DNA from: Auanema rhodensis
Lineage: Eukaryota; Nematoda; Chromadorea; Rhabditida; Rhabditidae
Direction of reading: 5' to 3'
DNA length: 64,000 nt
Assembly: GCA_964057225.1 (NCBI GenBank)
Contig: OZ059896.1
Span: 3,782,001-3,846,000, forward strand
This document shows positions 55,001-63,708 of this stretch, one piece after another. The position numbers were made by a program, and so were the translations under genes. Each line of letters begins with the position of its first letter. The first letter of the stretch is position 1. The notes beneath the pieces are model-generated. The model was not told where the DNA came from and did no database searches. It saw only the letters and a list, made by a program, of their open reading frames with translations.

Positions 55001-56367
55001 GCCTTGTAAAAAGGAATCTAAAAACATCTACTTTTTGCTGAATTATTTTGAAATTTTTCGGGAAAATTTTTGTCAAAATGTTTTTGGAAGCAATGTTGAG
55101 TGTACATGGAAACTCAACATACACTAATGCATCATTTTTCAAACGATCATAACTAATTTTTGTATTAAGCTTTTCTTAATGTAGTATAGTGCATTCGATG
55201 CGGACTTTTAAGCTGCGTCGATCTGTGTTATCAGATTTGCGCTAGCTTAAAAATGCACCGAGATATCAACTGATATAAGTTCACACTTATATCCTCGATT
55301 TTCACCCTGAAGAATTAATTTTTTCGTTGAATAACATTGTCCATCGTTTTTGCCTTGTAAAAAGGAATCTAAAAACATCTACTTTTTGCTAAATTATTTT
55401 GAAATTTTTCGAAAAAATTTTTGTCAAAATGTTTTTGGAAGCAATTTTGAGTGTACATGGAAACTCAACATACACTAATGCATCATTTTCCAAACGATCA
55501 TAACTAATTTTTGTGATGAGCGTTTCTCCATGTAGTATAATGCATTCGATGCGGATTTTTAAGCTGCGTCGATCTGTGTTATCAGATTTGCGCTAGCTTA
55601 AAAATGCACCGAGATATCAACTGATATAAGTTCACACCTATATCCTCGATTTTCACCCTGAAGAATTAATTTTTTCGTTGAATTACATTGTCCATCGTTT
55701 TTGCCTCGAAAAAAGGAATCTAAAAACATCTACTTTTTGCTAAATTATTTTGAAATTTTTCGAAAAAATTTTTGTCAAAATGTTTTTGGAAGCAATTTTG
55801 AGTGTACATGGAAACTCAACATACACTAATGCATCATTTTTCAAACGATCATAACTAATTTTTGTATTAAGCGTTTCTCAATGTAGTATAGTGCATTCGA
55901 TGCGGACTTTTAAGCTGCGTCGATCTGTGTTATCAGATTTCCGCTAGCTTAAAAATGCACCGAGATATCAACTGATATAAGTTCACACTTATATCCTCGA
56001 TTTTCACCCTGAAGAATTAATTTTTTCGTTGGATAACATTGTCCATCGTTTTTGCCTTGAAAAAAGGAATCTAAAAACATCTACTTTTTGCGAAATTATT
56101 TTGAAATTTTTCGAAAAAATTTTTGTCAAAATGTTTTTGGAAGCAATGTTGAGTGTACATGGAAACTCAACATACACTAATGCATCATTTTTCAAACGAT
56201 CATGACTAATTTTTGTATTAAGCGTTTCTCAATGTAGTATAGTGCATTCAATGCGGATTTTTAAGCTGCGTCGATCTGTACTATCAGATTTGCGCTAGCT
56301 TGAAAATGCACCGAGATATCAACTGATATAAGTTTACACTTATATTCTCGATTTTCACCCTGAAGAA
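52010..56367 (+). repeat. 4.3-kb segmental duplication in array 2, copy B
   Basis: Partner of 46043-50400. Its distal half takes part in a further 7-unit (2457-bp) duplication: 54051 and 56508 both carry CATGGGAACTC, and the GATGAGCGTTTCTCC variant lies at about 55518 and 57974. The same variant recurs at 59729, five units later. Confidence 0.8.
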
Positions 56368-58656
56368 TTAATTTTTTCGTTGAATAACATTGTCCATCGT
56401 TTTTGCCTCGAAAAAAGGAATTTAAAAACATCTACTTTTCGCTAAATTATTTTGAAATTTTTCGAAAAAATTTTTGTCAAAATGTTTTTGGAAGCAATTT
56501 TGAGTGTACATGGGAACTCAACATACACTAATGCATCATTTTTCAAACGATCATAACTAATTTTTGTATTAAGCGTTTCTCAATGTAGTATAGTGCATTC
56601 GATGCGGATTTTTAAGCTGCGTCGATCTGTACTATCAGATTTGCGCTAGCTTGAAAATGCACCGAGATATCAACTGATATAAGTTCACACTTATATCCTC
56701 GATTTTCACCCTGAAGAATTAATTTTTTCGTTGAATAACATTGTCCATCGTTTTTGCCTCGAAAAATGGAATCTAAAAACGTCTACTTTTCGCTAAATTA
56801 TTTTGAAATTTTTCGAAAAAATTTTTGTCAAAATGTTTTTGGAAGCAATTTTGAGTGTACATGGAAACTCAACATACACTAATGCATCATTTTTCAAACG
56901 ATCATAACTAATTTTTGTATTAAGCGTTTCTCAATGTAGTATAGTGCATTCGATGAGGATTTTTAAGCTGCGTCGATCTGTGTTATCAGATTTCCGCTAG
57001 CTTAAAAATGCACCGAGATATCAACTGATATAAGTTCACACCTATATCCTCGATTTTCACCCTGAAGAATTAATTTTTTCGTTGAATAACATTGTCCATC
57101 GTTTTTGCCTTGAAAAAAGGAATCTAAAAACATCTACTTTTTGCTAAATTATTTTGAAATTTTTCGAAAAAATTTTTGTCAAAATGTTTTTGGAAGCAAT
57201 GTTGAGTGTACATGGAAACTCAACATACACTAATGCATCATTTTTCAAACGATCATAACTTATTTTTGTATTAAGCGTTTCTCAATGTAGTATAGTGCAT
57301 TCGATGCGGATTTTTAAGCTGCGTCGATCTGTACTATCAGATTTGCGCTAGCTTGAAAATGCACCGAGATATCAACTGATATAAGTTCACACCTATATCC
57401 TCGATTTTCACCCTGAAGAATTAATTTTTTCGTTGAAAAACATTGTCCATCGTTTTTGCCTTGTAAAAAGGAATCTAAAAACATCTACTTTTTGCTGAAT
57501 TATTTTAAATTTTTCGGGAAAATTTTTGTCAAAATGTTTTTGGAAGCAATGTTGAGTGTACATGGAAACTCAACATACACTAATGCATCATTTTTCAAAC
57601 GATCATAACTAATTTTTGTATTAAGCTTTTCTTAATGTAGTATAGTGCATTCGATGCGGACTTTTAAGCTGCGTCGATCTGTGTTATCAGATTTGCGCTA
57701 GCTTAAAAATGCACCGAGATATCAACTGATATAAGTTCACACTTATATCCTCGATTTTCACCCTGAAGAATTAATTTTTTCGTTGAATAACATTGTCCAT
57801 CGTTTTTGCCTTGTAAAAAGGAATCTAAAAACATCTACTTTTTGCTAAATTATTTTGAAATTTTTCGAAAAAATTTTTGTCAAAATGTTTTTGGAAGCAA
57901 TTTTGAGTGTACATGGAAACTCAACATACACTAATGCATCATTTTCCAAACGATCATAACTAATTTTTGTGATGAGCGTTTCTCCATGTAGTATAATGCA
58001 TTCGATGCGGATTTTTAAGCTGCGTCGATCTGTGTTATCAGATTTGCGCTAGCTTAAAAATGCACCGAGATATCAACTGATATAAGTTCACACCTATATC
58101 CTCGATTTTCACCCTGAAGAATTAATTTTTTCGTTGAATTACATTGTCCATCGTTTTTGCCTCGAAAAAAGGAATCTAAAAACATCTACTTTTTGCTAAA
58201 TTATTTTGAAATTTTTCGAAAAAATTTTTGTCAAAATGTTTTTGGAAGCAATTTTGAGTGTACATGGAAACTCAACATACACTAATGCATCATTTTTCAA
58301 ACGATCATAACTAATTTTTGTATTAAGCGTTTCTCAATGTAGTATAGTGCATTCGATGCGGACTTTTAAGCTGCGTCGATCTGTGTTATCAGATTTCCGC
58401 TAGCTTAAAAATGCACCGAGATATCAACTGATATAAGTTCACACTTATATCCTCGATTTTCACCCTGAAGAATTAATTTTTTCGTTGGATAACATTGTCC
58501 ATCGTTTTTGCCTTGAAAAAAGGAATCTAAAAACATCTACTTTTTGCGAAATTATTTTGAAATTTTTCGAAAAAATTTTTGTCAAAATGTTTTTGGAAGC
58601 AATTTTGAGTGTACATGGAAACTCAACATACACTAATGCATCATTTTTCAAACGAT
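54000..58656 (+). repeat. Seven-unit (2457-bp) tandem duplication near the distal end of array 2
   Basis: About 54000-56200 recurs at about 56457-58656. The offset is 2457 bp (7 x 351) at the left and 2456 bp at the right, because a single G is lost near 57507 (TTATTTTAAATT for TTATTTTGAAATT). The 63-codon minus-strand frames at 56004-56195 and 58460-58651 are one result of this duplication. Confidence 0.75.
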
Positions 58657-60081
58657 CATAACTTATTTTTGTATTAAGCGTTTCTCAATGTAGTATAGTG
58701 CATTCGATGCGGATTTTTAAGCTGCGTCGATCTGTACTATCAGATTTGCGCTAGCTTGAAAATGCACCGAGATATCAACTGATATAAGTTCACACTTATA
58801 TCCTCGATTTTCACCCTGAAGAATTAATTTTTTCGTTGAATAACATTGTCCATCGTTTTTGCCTCGAAAAAAGGAATCTAAAAACATCTACTTTTCGCTA
58901 AATTATTTCGAAATTTTTCGAAAAAATTTTTGTCAAAATGTTTTTGGAAGCAATTTTGAGTGTACATGGAAACTCAACATACACTAATGCATCATTTTCC
59001 AAACGATCATAACTAATTTTTGTATTAAGCGTTTCTCAATGTAGTATAGTGCATTCGATGCGGATTTTTAAGCTGCGTCGATCTGTGTTATCAGATTTGC
59101 GTTAGCTTGAAAATGCACCGAGATATCAACTGATATAAGTTCACACTTATATCCTCGATTTTCACCCTGAAGAATTAATTTTTTCGTTGAATAACATTGT
59201 CCATCGTTTTTGCCTCGAAAAAAGGAATCTAAAAACATCTACTTTTCGCTAAATTATTTCGAAATTTTTCGAAAAAATTTTTGTCAAAATGTTTTTGGAA
59301 GCAATTTTGAGTGTACATGGAAACTCAACATACACTAATGCATCATTTTCCAAACGATCATAACTAATTTTTGTATTAAGCGTTTCTCAATGTAGTATAG
59401 TGCATTCGATGCGGATTTTTAAGCTGCGTCGATCTGTGTTATCAGATTTGCGCTAGCTTGAAAATGCACCGAGATATCAACTGATATAAGTTCACACTTA
59501 TATCCTCGATTTTCACCCTGAAGAATTAATTTTTTCGTTGAATAACATTGTCCATCGTTTTTGCCTCGAAAAAAGGAATCTAAAAACATCTACTTTTCGC
59601 TAAATTATTTCGAAATTTTTCGAAAAAATTTTTGTCAAAATGTTTTTGGAAGCAATTTTGAGTGTACATGGAAACTCAACATACACTAATGCATCATTTT
59701 CCAAACGATCATAACTAATTTTTGTGATGAGCGTTTCTCCATGTAGTATAATGCATTCGATGCGGATTTTTAAGCTGCGTCGATCTGTGTTATCAGATTT
59801 GCGCTAGCTTAAAAATGCACCGAGATATCAACTGATATAAGTTCACACTTATATCCTCGATTTTCACCCTGAAGAATTAATTTTTTCGTTGAATAACATT
59901 GTCCATCGTTTTTGCCTTGAAAAAAGGAATCTAAAAACATCTACTTTTTGCTAAATTATTTTGAAATTTTTCGAAAAAATTTTTGTCAAAATGTTTTTGG
60001 AAGCAATTTTGAGTGTACATGGAAACTCAACATACACTAATGCATCATTTTTCAAACGATCATAACTAATTTTTGTATTAA

Positions 60082-60585
60082 GCGTTTCTCAATGTAGTAT
60101 AGTGCATTCGATGCGGACTTTTAAGCTGCGTCGATCTGTGTTATCAGATTTCCGCTAGCTTAAAAATGCACCGAGATATCAACTGATATAAGTTCACAAT
60201 TATATCCTCGATTTTCACCCTGAAGAATTAATTTTTTCGTTGGATAACATTGTCCATCGTTTTTGCCTCAAAAAAAGGAATCTAAAAACATCTACTTTTT
60301 GCGAAATTATTTTGAAATTTTTCGAAAAAATTTTGTCAATATAAGTTCACACTTATATCCTCGATTTTCACCCTGAAGAATTAATTTTTTCGTTGAATAA
60401 CATTGTCCATCGTTTTTGCCTCGAAAAAAGGAATCTAGAAACACCTACTTTTCGCTAAATTATTTTGAAATTTTTCGAAAAAATTTTTGTCAAAATGTTT
60501 TTGGAAGCAATTTTGAGTGTACATGGAAACGCAACCTACACTAATGCATCATTTTTCAAACGATCATAACTAATTTTTGTATTAA
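60082..60585 (+). repeat. 504-bp recombinant unit in array 2
   Basis: Near 60339 the sequence jumps from unit position about 258 (TTTTGTCAA) back to about 105 (ATATAAGTTCACAC), giving a unit of 351 + 153 bp. The junction reads TTTGTCAATATAAG and shows almost no homology at the break. This looks like a non-homologous or microhomology join close to the array edge. Confidence 0.85.
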
Positions 60586-61006
60586 GCTTTTCTTAATGTA
60601 GTATAGTGCATTCGATGCGGACTTTTAAGCTGCGTCGATCTGTGTTATCAGATTTGCGCTAGCTCAAAAATGCACCGAGATATCAACTGATATAAGTTCA
60701 CACTTATATCCTCGATTTTCACCCTGAAGAATTAATTTTTTCGTTGAATAACAATGTCCATCGTCTTTGTCTTGAAAAAAGAAATCTAAAAACATCTACT
60801 TTTTGTGAAATTATTTTGTAATTTTTCGGGAAACTTTTTGTCAAAATGTTTTTGGAAGCAATGTTGAGTGTACATGGAAACTCAACATACACTAATGCAT
60901 CATTTTTCAAACGATCATAACTAATTTTTGTATTGAGCGTTTCTCCATGTAGTATAGTGCATTCGATGCGGATTTTTAAGCTGCGTCGATCTGTGTTATC
61001 AGATTT
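60586..61006 (+). repeat. Diverged distal edge of array 2
   Basis: The last full unit (60586-60936) has many private changes: ACAATGTCCATCGTCTTTGTC, AAAAAAGAAATC, TTTTGTGAAATT, TTTGTAATTTTTC and GGGAAACTTTTTG. It is followed by a 70-bp stub that stops after GTTATCAGATTT at 61006. Higher divergence beside non-repeat DNA is the usual pattern at satellite edges. Confidence 0.85.
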
Positions 61007-61028
61007 ACTTCAACTTCTAATCAACAAC
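61005..61028. repeat. 24-bp sequence upstream of the stem-loop, found inverted at 61573-61596
   Basis: TTACTTCAACTTCTAATCAA and the next four bases (CAAC) occur here. The exact reverse complement lies at 61573-61596 and again from about 63421 in the second 1.85-kb copy. In this position the sequence directly precedes the histone stem-loop, so it is probably histone 3' UTR. Its inverted presence downstream of the H4 fragments points to an inversion or inverted duplication. Confidence 0.8.
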
Positions 61029-61033
61029 CCAAC

Positions 61034-61049
61034 GGCCCTCTTTAGGGCC
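61034..61049 (+). terminator. Histone mRNA 3'-end stem-loop
   Basis: GGCCCT (61034-61039), loop CTTT (61040-61043) and AGGGCC (61044-61049) form a perfect 6-bp stem with a 4-nt loop, followed by ACATTTAAATT. This is the conserved stem-loop that ends replication-dependent histone mRNAs in animals and is bound by SLBP. A loop starting with C fits, from memory, the nematode version. Upstream flanking bases CCAAC also fit. The coding region that should lie upstream is missing: only 27 bp separate this element from array 2. The element is intact, but no transcript it could end is visible here. Confidence 0.85.
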
Positions 61050-61286
61050 ACATTTAAATTTGATGTATTCATAATGATTTATAATATAATACTGTGTCTG
61101 TCTTGTCTTTTTTTGCTATGTAATGATAATTGATATGATATGTTTCGCTGTTATGTAAAGGAGAATCCCTATCTTTGATACTCCATATCCATCTCTATTT
61201 TTTTTTATGAATTTCATTAATTATGCTTTCATGTTGATAACAACAACAGTGATCATATCTAATGCCTCACATGTTTCTATTCCACG
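61050..61286. other. AT-rich spacer between the stem-loop and the 1.85-kb repeat
   Basis: About 240 bp of apparently unique AT-rich DNA. I see no gene, no histone coding remnant and no repeat unit in it. A frame that runs in from the satellite stub (60933-61133) crosses it, but it passes through the stem-loop and has no support as a gene. Confidence 0.6.
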
Positions 61287-61374
61287 TTTGTTCGCAAATA
61301 AACAGTTGTTTATGTTATTCTTATCGTTTATATAAAATTTAAATATACATTTCTAGAATTTCTAGCAAAATTAA

Positions 61375-61484
61375 GCGCCAATATGCTTGGTGGCGATTAC
61401 AATGGGTTTTTGCGCGGTGACCTCTACAGCACTAGTATATAACGGAGATGCTAGGGTTACTATTCAACACACAGCTTGATCAGC
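61375..61484 (+). promoter_or_regulatory. Histone H4-like core promoter and 5' UTR, copy 1
   Basis: A CCAAT box lies at 61378-61382 inside the dyad CGCCA...TGGCG. A TATATAA box lies at 61436-61442, 43 bp before the ATG at 61485. The segment is visibly richer in G and C than its surroundings, as expected for a retained promoter. It is inferred to be the promoter of a former H4 gene because it leads directly into H4 codons. This copy keeps a good TATA box; the second copy does not. Confidence 0.7.
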
Positions 61485-61529
61485 ATGTCTGAACGTGGTA
61501 AAGGAGGAAAAGGTCTTGAATTTATATGA
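61485..61529 (+). pseudogene. Truncated histone H4 N-terminus, copy 1
   Basis: The reading frame gives MSERGKGGKGLEFI and then TGA. Residues 1-11 match the start of histone H4 (MSGRGKGGKGL) except Gly3 to Glu. After Leu11 the homology stops and the frame ends three codons later. H4 is normally about 103 residues, so the histone fold is wholly absent; only the basic tail with Lys5 and Lys8 remains. A poly(A)-like AATAAA lies at 61536-61541. A splice donor inside AAGGTCTTG is possible but weak, and I see no continuation downstream. I call it a promoter-plus-5'-end remnant of a histone gene; translation of the 14-residue peptide is unproven. Confidence 0.75.
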
Positions 61530-61572
61530 TTGAATAATAAAATAGTGATTGACTTATCTGTGCTATGTGCTT

Positions 61573-61620
61573 GTTGTTGATTAGAAGTTGAAGTAATTGA
61601 TTGGTAGTTGAAGCTGACTA
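61573..61620. repeat. Inverted copy of the histone 3' sequence with a 20-bp tandem duplication
   Basis: Bases 61573-61596 are the reverse complement of 61005-61028. They overlap a short imperfect tandem repeat: TTGATTAGAAGTTGAAGTAA followed by TTGATTGGTAGTTGAAGCTG. In the second 1.85-kb copy (about 63421-63455) the second half of this tandem pair is mostly deleted. No stem-loop accompanies the inverted copy. Confidence 0.75.
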
Positions 61621-61872
61621 CAACCGCTCTTTCTTTTTTTTAAAATGATATGATTGTTTAGATTTTCATTGCTTGCTTATGCTATTTTGAAAATTTGAAT
61701 ATTCTTAGTGTTGTATTTTTTTTAATTTTTATTTTTTCTCTTTTTTTTTTCATATTTATACTTATATATATAAATATAATGTATATATTGAGAGATTTAG
61801 CTAACTAGTTAATATATTAGCATTTGTACAGTTCGGCTTTCATTGACTTTAGGAATGTGGGCGTGGTTTATT
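61621..61872. other. AT-rich non-coding stretch
   Basis: Long T-tracts (about 61627-61640 and 61714-61750) and alternating TATATA around 61763-61790 dominate. No reading frame or recognisable element is visible, apart from a GGAATGTGGGCGTGG patch at 61852-61866 that is richer in G. The same sequence recurs in the second copy at about 63460-63708. Confidence 0.6.
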
Positions 61873-62109
61873 TACTCTAGTATACTCTATACATCTCCTG
61901 ATAATTGTTTGATCTTATTTATATTTGTTGAAAATTCTTCACATTTTCTTATTGAAAGTGCTTCTTGATATTTCTTCTTTGCTTTTATTATTTGATTTTA
62001 CAATGACTTGATATAACTTTCTTTTGTATCCTGTTCATGGAATGAATAATTATATACTGTAGTATAATTTGTACATCTCTTGATAATTGTTTGTTCTTAT
62101 TTGTTATCC
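61873..62109 (-). repeat. 183-bp repeat family, inverted units of copy 1
   Basis: The reverse complement of about 61873-62041 matches a full direct unit from the array at 62110, including ATGAACAGGATAC, AAGAAAGTTATA, CAAGTCATTG, TATCAAGAAGCA and GAGTATACTAGAGTA. The stretch 62042-62109 is part of a second inverted unit. Orientation flips at about 62105-62110, so the DNA could fold back on itself there. Confidence 0.85.
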
Positions 62110-63132
62110 ATGAACAGGATACGAAAGAAAGTTATAACAAGTCATTGAAAAATTAAGTATTAAAAACAAAAAAAAAGTATCAAGAAGCATTTTCAGTAAG
62201 AAAACATGAAGAAATTTTAACAAATACAAATAACAATGAGAAAATTATCAAGAGATGCATAACGTATTATAGAGTATCAGTAAACATTTAAAATATGAAC
62301 AGGTTTCAAAAAAAGTAATATCAATTCATGGGAAAGTATTAAAAGCAGAGAAGAAGTATCAAGAAGGATTTTCAGTAAGAAAACATGAAGAAATTTTAAC
62401 AAATACAAAGAAGAATGAGAAAATTATCAAGAGATATATAACGTACTATAGAGTATCAGTAAACATTTTAAATATGAACAGGTTTCAAAAAAAGTTATAA
62501 CAAGTCATGGTAAAATCAAGTTTTAAAAGCAAAGAAGAAGTATCAAGAAGGATTTTCAGCAAGAAAACATGAAGAAATTTTAACAAATACAAAGAAGAAT
62601 GAGAAAATTATCGAAAGATGTACAAATTATACTAGAGTATCCGTAAACATTTAAAATATGAACAGGTTTCAACAAAAGTAATATCAAGTCATGATAAAAT
62701 CAAGTATTAAAAACAAAAAAAAAGTATCAAGAAGCATTTTCAGTAAGAAAACAGGAAGAAATTTTAACAAATACAAAACAGAATGACAAAATTATCGAAA
62801 GATGTACAAAGTATACTAGAGTATCAGTAAACATTTAAAATATGAACAGGTTTCAACAAAAGTAAAATCAAGTCATGATAAAATCAAGTATTAAAAACAA
62901 AAAAAAAGTATCAAGAAGCATTTTCAGTAAGAAAACAGGAAGAAATTTTAACAAATACAAAAAAGAATGAGAAAATTATCAAGAGATGTACAAAATATAC
63001 TAGAGTAAAATATTATTTATTCCATGAACATGATACGAAAGAAAGTTATAACAAGTCATGGTAAAATCAAGTATTAAAAACAAAAAAAAGTATCAAGAAG
63101 CATATTCAGTAGGAAAACATGAAGAAATTTTA
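62110..63132 (+). repeat. 183-bp repeat family, direct array (about 5.6 units)
   Basis: Units starting ATGAACAGG or ATGAACATG begin at 62110, 62295, 62474, 62658, 62842 and 63024, giving periods of 185, 179, 184, 184 and 182 bp. Two subtypes of unit start exist: ATGAACAGGATACGAAAG (first and, with one change, last unit) and ATGAACAGGTTTCAA (four middle units). The last unit stops abruptly at 63132. Units are purine-rich on this strand and contain no useful reading frame. Confidence 0.9.
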
Positions 63133-63223
63133 ACTTTGTTCGCAAATAAACAGTTGTTTATGTTATTCTTATCGTTTATATAAAATTTAAATATACATTT
63201 CTAGAATTGAGCGGCAAAATTAA

Positions 63224-63333
63224 GCGCCAATATGCTTGGTGGCGATTACAATGGGTTTTTGCGCGGTGACCTCTACAGCACTAGTATAGAACGGAGATGC
63301 TAGGGTTACTATTCAACACACAGCTTGATCAGC
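63224..63333 (+). promoter_or_regulatory. Histone H4-like promoter and 5' UTR, copy 2 with damaged TATA box
   Basis: Same layout as copy 1: CCAAT at 63227-63231, then the TATA position at 63285-63291, where the sequence is TATAGAA in place of TATATAA. The rest of the 110-bp block is nearly unchanged. The T to G change should weaken TBP binding. Confidence 0.65.
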
Positions 63334-63378
63334 ATGTCTGAACGTGGTAAAGGAGGAAAAGGTCTTGAACTTATATGA
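63334..63378 (+). pseudogene. Truncated histone H4 N-terminus, copy 2
   Basis: The frame gives MSERGKGGKGLELI and TGA. It is the same fragment as copy 1, with Phe13 changed to Leu outside the H4-homologous part. The Gly3 to Glu change and the breakpoint after Leu11 are shared, so both arose before the 1.85-kb duplication. No H4 core is present downstream. Confidence 0.75.
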
Positions 63379-63708
63379 TTGAATAATAAAATAGTGATTG
63401 ACTTATCTGTGCTATGTGCTTGTTGTTGATTAGAAGTTGAAGTAATGATGCTGACTACAACCGCTCTTTCTTTTTTTTAAAATGATATGATTGTTTAGAT
63501 TTTCATTGCTTGCTTATGCTATTTTGAAAATTTGAATATTCTTAGTGTTGTATTTTTTTAAATTTTTATTTTTTCTCTTTTTTTTTCATATTTATACTTA
63601 TATATATAAATATAATGTATATATTGAGAGATTTAGCTAACTAGTTAATATATTAGCATTTGTACAGTTCGGCTTTCATTGACGTTAGGAATGTGGGCGT
63701 GGTTTATT

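Larger units (their letters stand above)
22529..61006 (+). repeat. Satellite array 2: 351-bp unit, about 109 tandem copies
   Basis: Units beginning GCGTTTCTC (or GCTTTTCTT) repeat every 351 bp from 22529, 22880, 23231 and 23582 onward. There are 107 units from 22529 to 60081, with three length changes: a 2-bp loss near 26277, a 1-bp loss near 36510 and a 1-bp loss near 57507. They are followed by a 504-bp recombinant unit, one more 351-bp unit (60586-60936) and a 70-bp stub ending at 61006. The unit is AT-rich and has no clear similarity to the 176-bp monomer beyond short words such as GGAATCTAA. Some units contain 61-63-codon frames on either strand; these arise from single stop-removing substitutions and are not called genes. 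Confidence 0.98.
39023..61006 (+). repeat. Distal domain of array 2 containing a second unit subtype
   Basis: From the unit starting at 39023 a new set of linked variants appears and then recurs to the end: CTGTGTTATCAG for CTGTACTATCAG, TTTCCGCTAG, GCTTAAAAATGC, GCGGACTTTT, AAGCAATGTTGAG and TTCGGGAAAATT. I do not see CTGTGTTATCAG before this point. First-subtype units remain interspersed. Confidence 0.85.
61287..63134 (+). repeat. 1.85-kb tandem repeat, copy 1
   Basis: TTTGTTCGCAAATAAACAG begins here and again at 63135, 1848 bp later. The copies are nearly identical through the promoter and H4 fragment. The offset becomes 1849 after a 1-bp difference near 61360 and 1836 after a 13-bp loss in copy 2 near 63445. 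Copy 1 holds, in order, an AT-rich lead, the H4-like promoter and fragment, AT-rich DNA, inverted 183-bp repeat units (61873-62109) and direct 183-bp units (62110-63132). Confidence 0.9.

Noticed and set aside
1-61006. CRISPR array or similar immune repeat
   Set aside because: Units are fully repeated with no unique spacers, unit length is 176 or 351 bp, and the context is eukaryotic.
22529-61006. 351-bp unit as a simple dimer of the 176-bp monomer
   Set aside because: Only short shared words (GGAATCTAA, TGTACAT) were found; no collinear similarity by eye. A sensitive alignment would settle it.
60933-61133. 66-codon plus-strand frame at the array edge
   Set aside because: It starts at TTG in the satellite stub, crosses the histone stem-loop and ends in AT-rich DNA. 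The composition is chance-like.
61485-61529. First exon of an intron-containing H4 gene
   Set aside because: The possible donor AAG/GTCTTG is poor, replication-type H4 genes are normally intronless, and no downstream H4 coding sequence is visible up to 64000.
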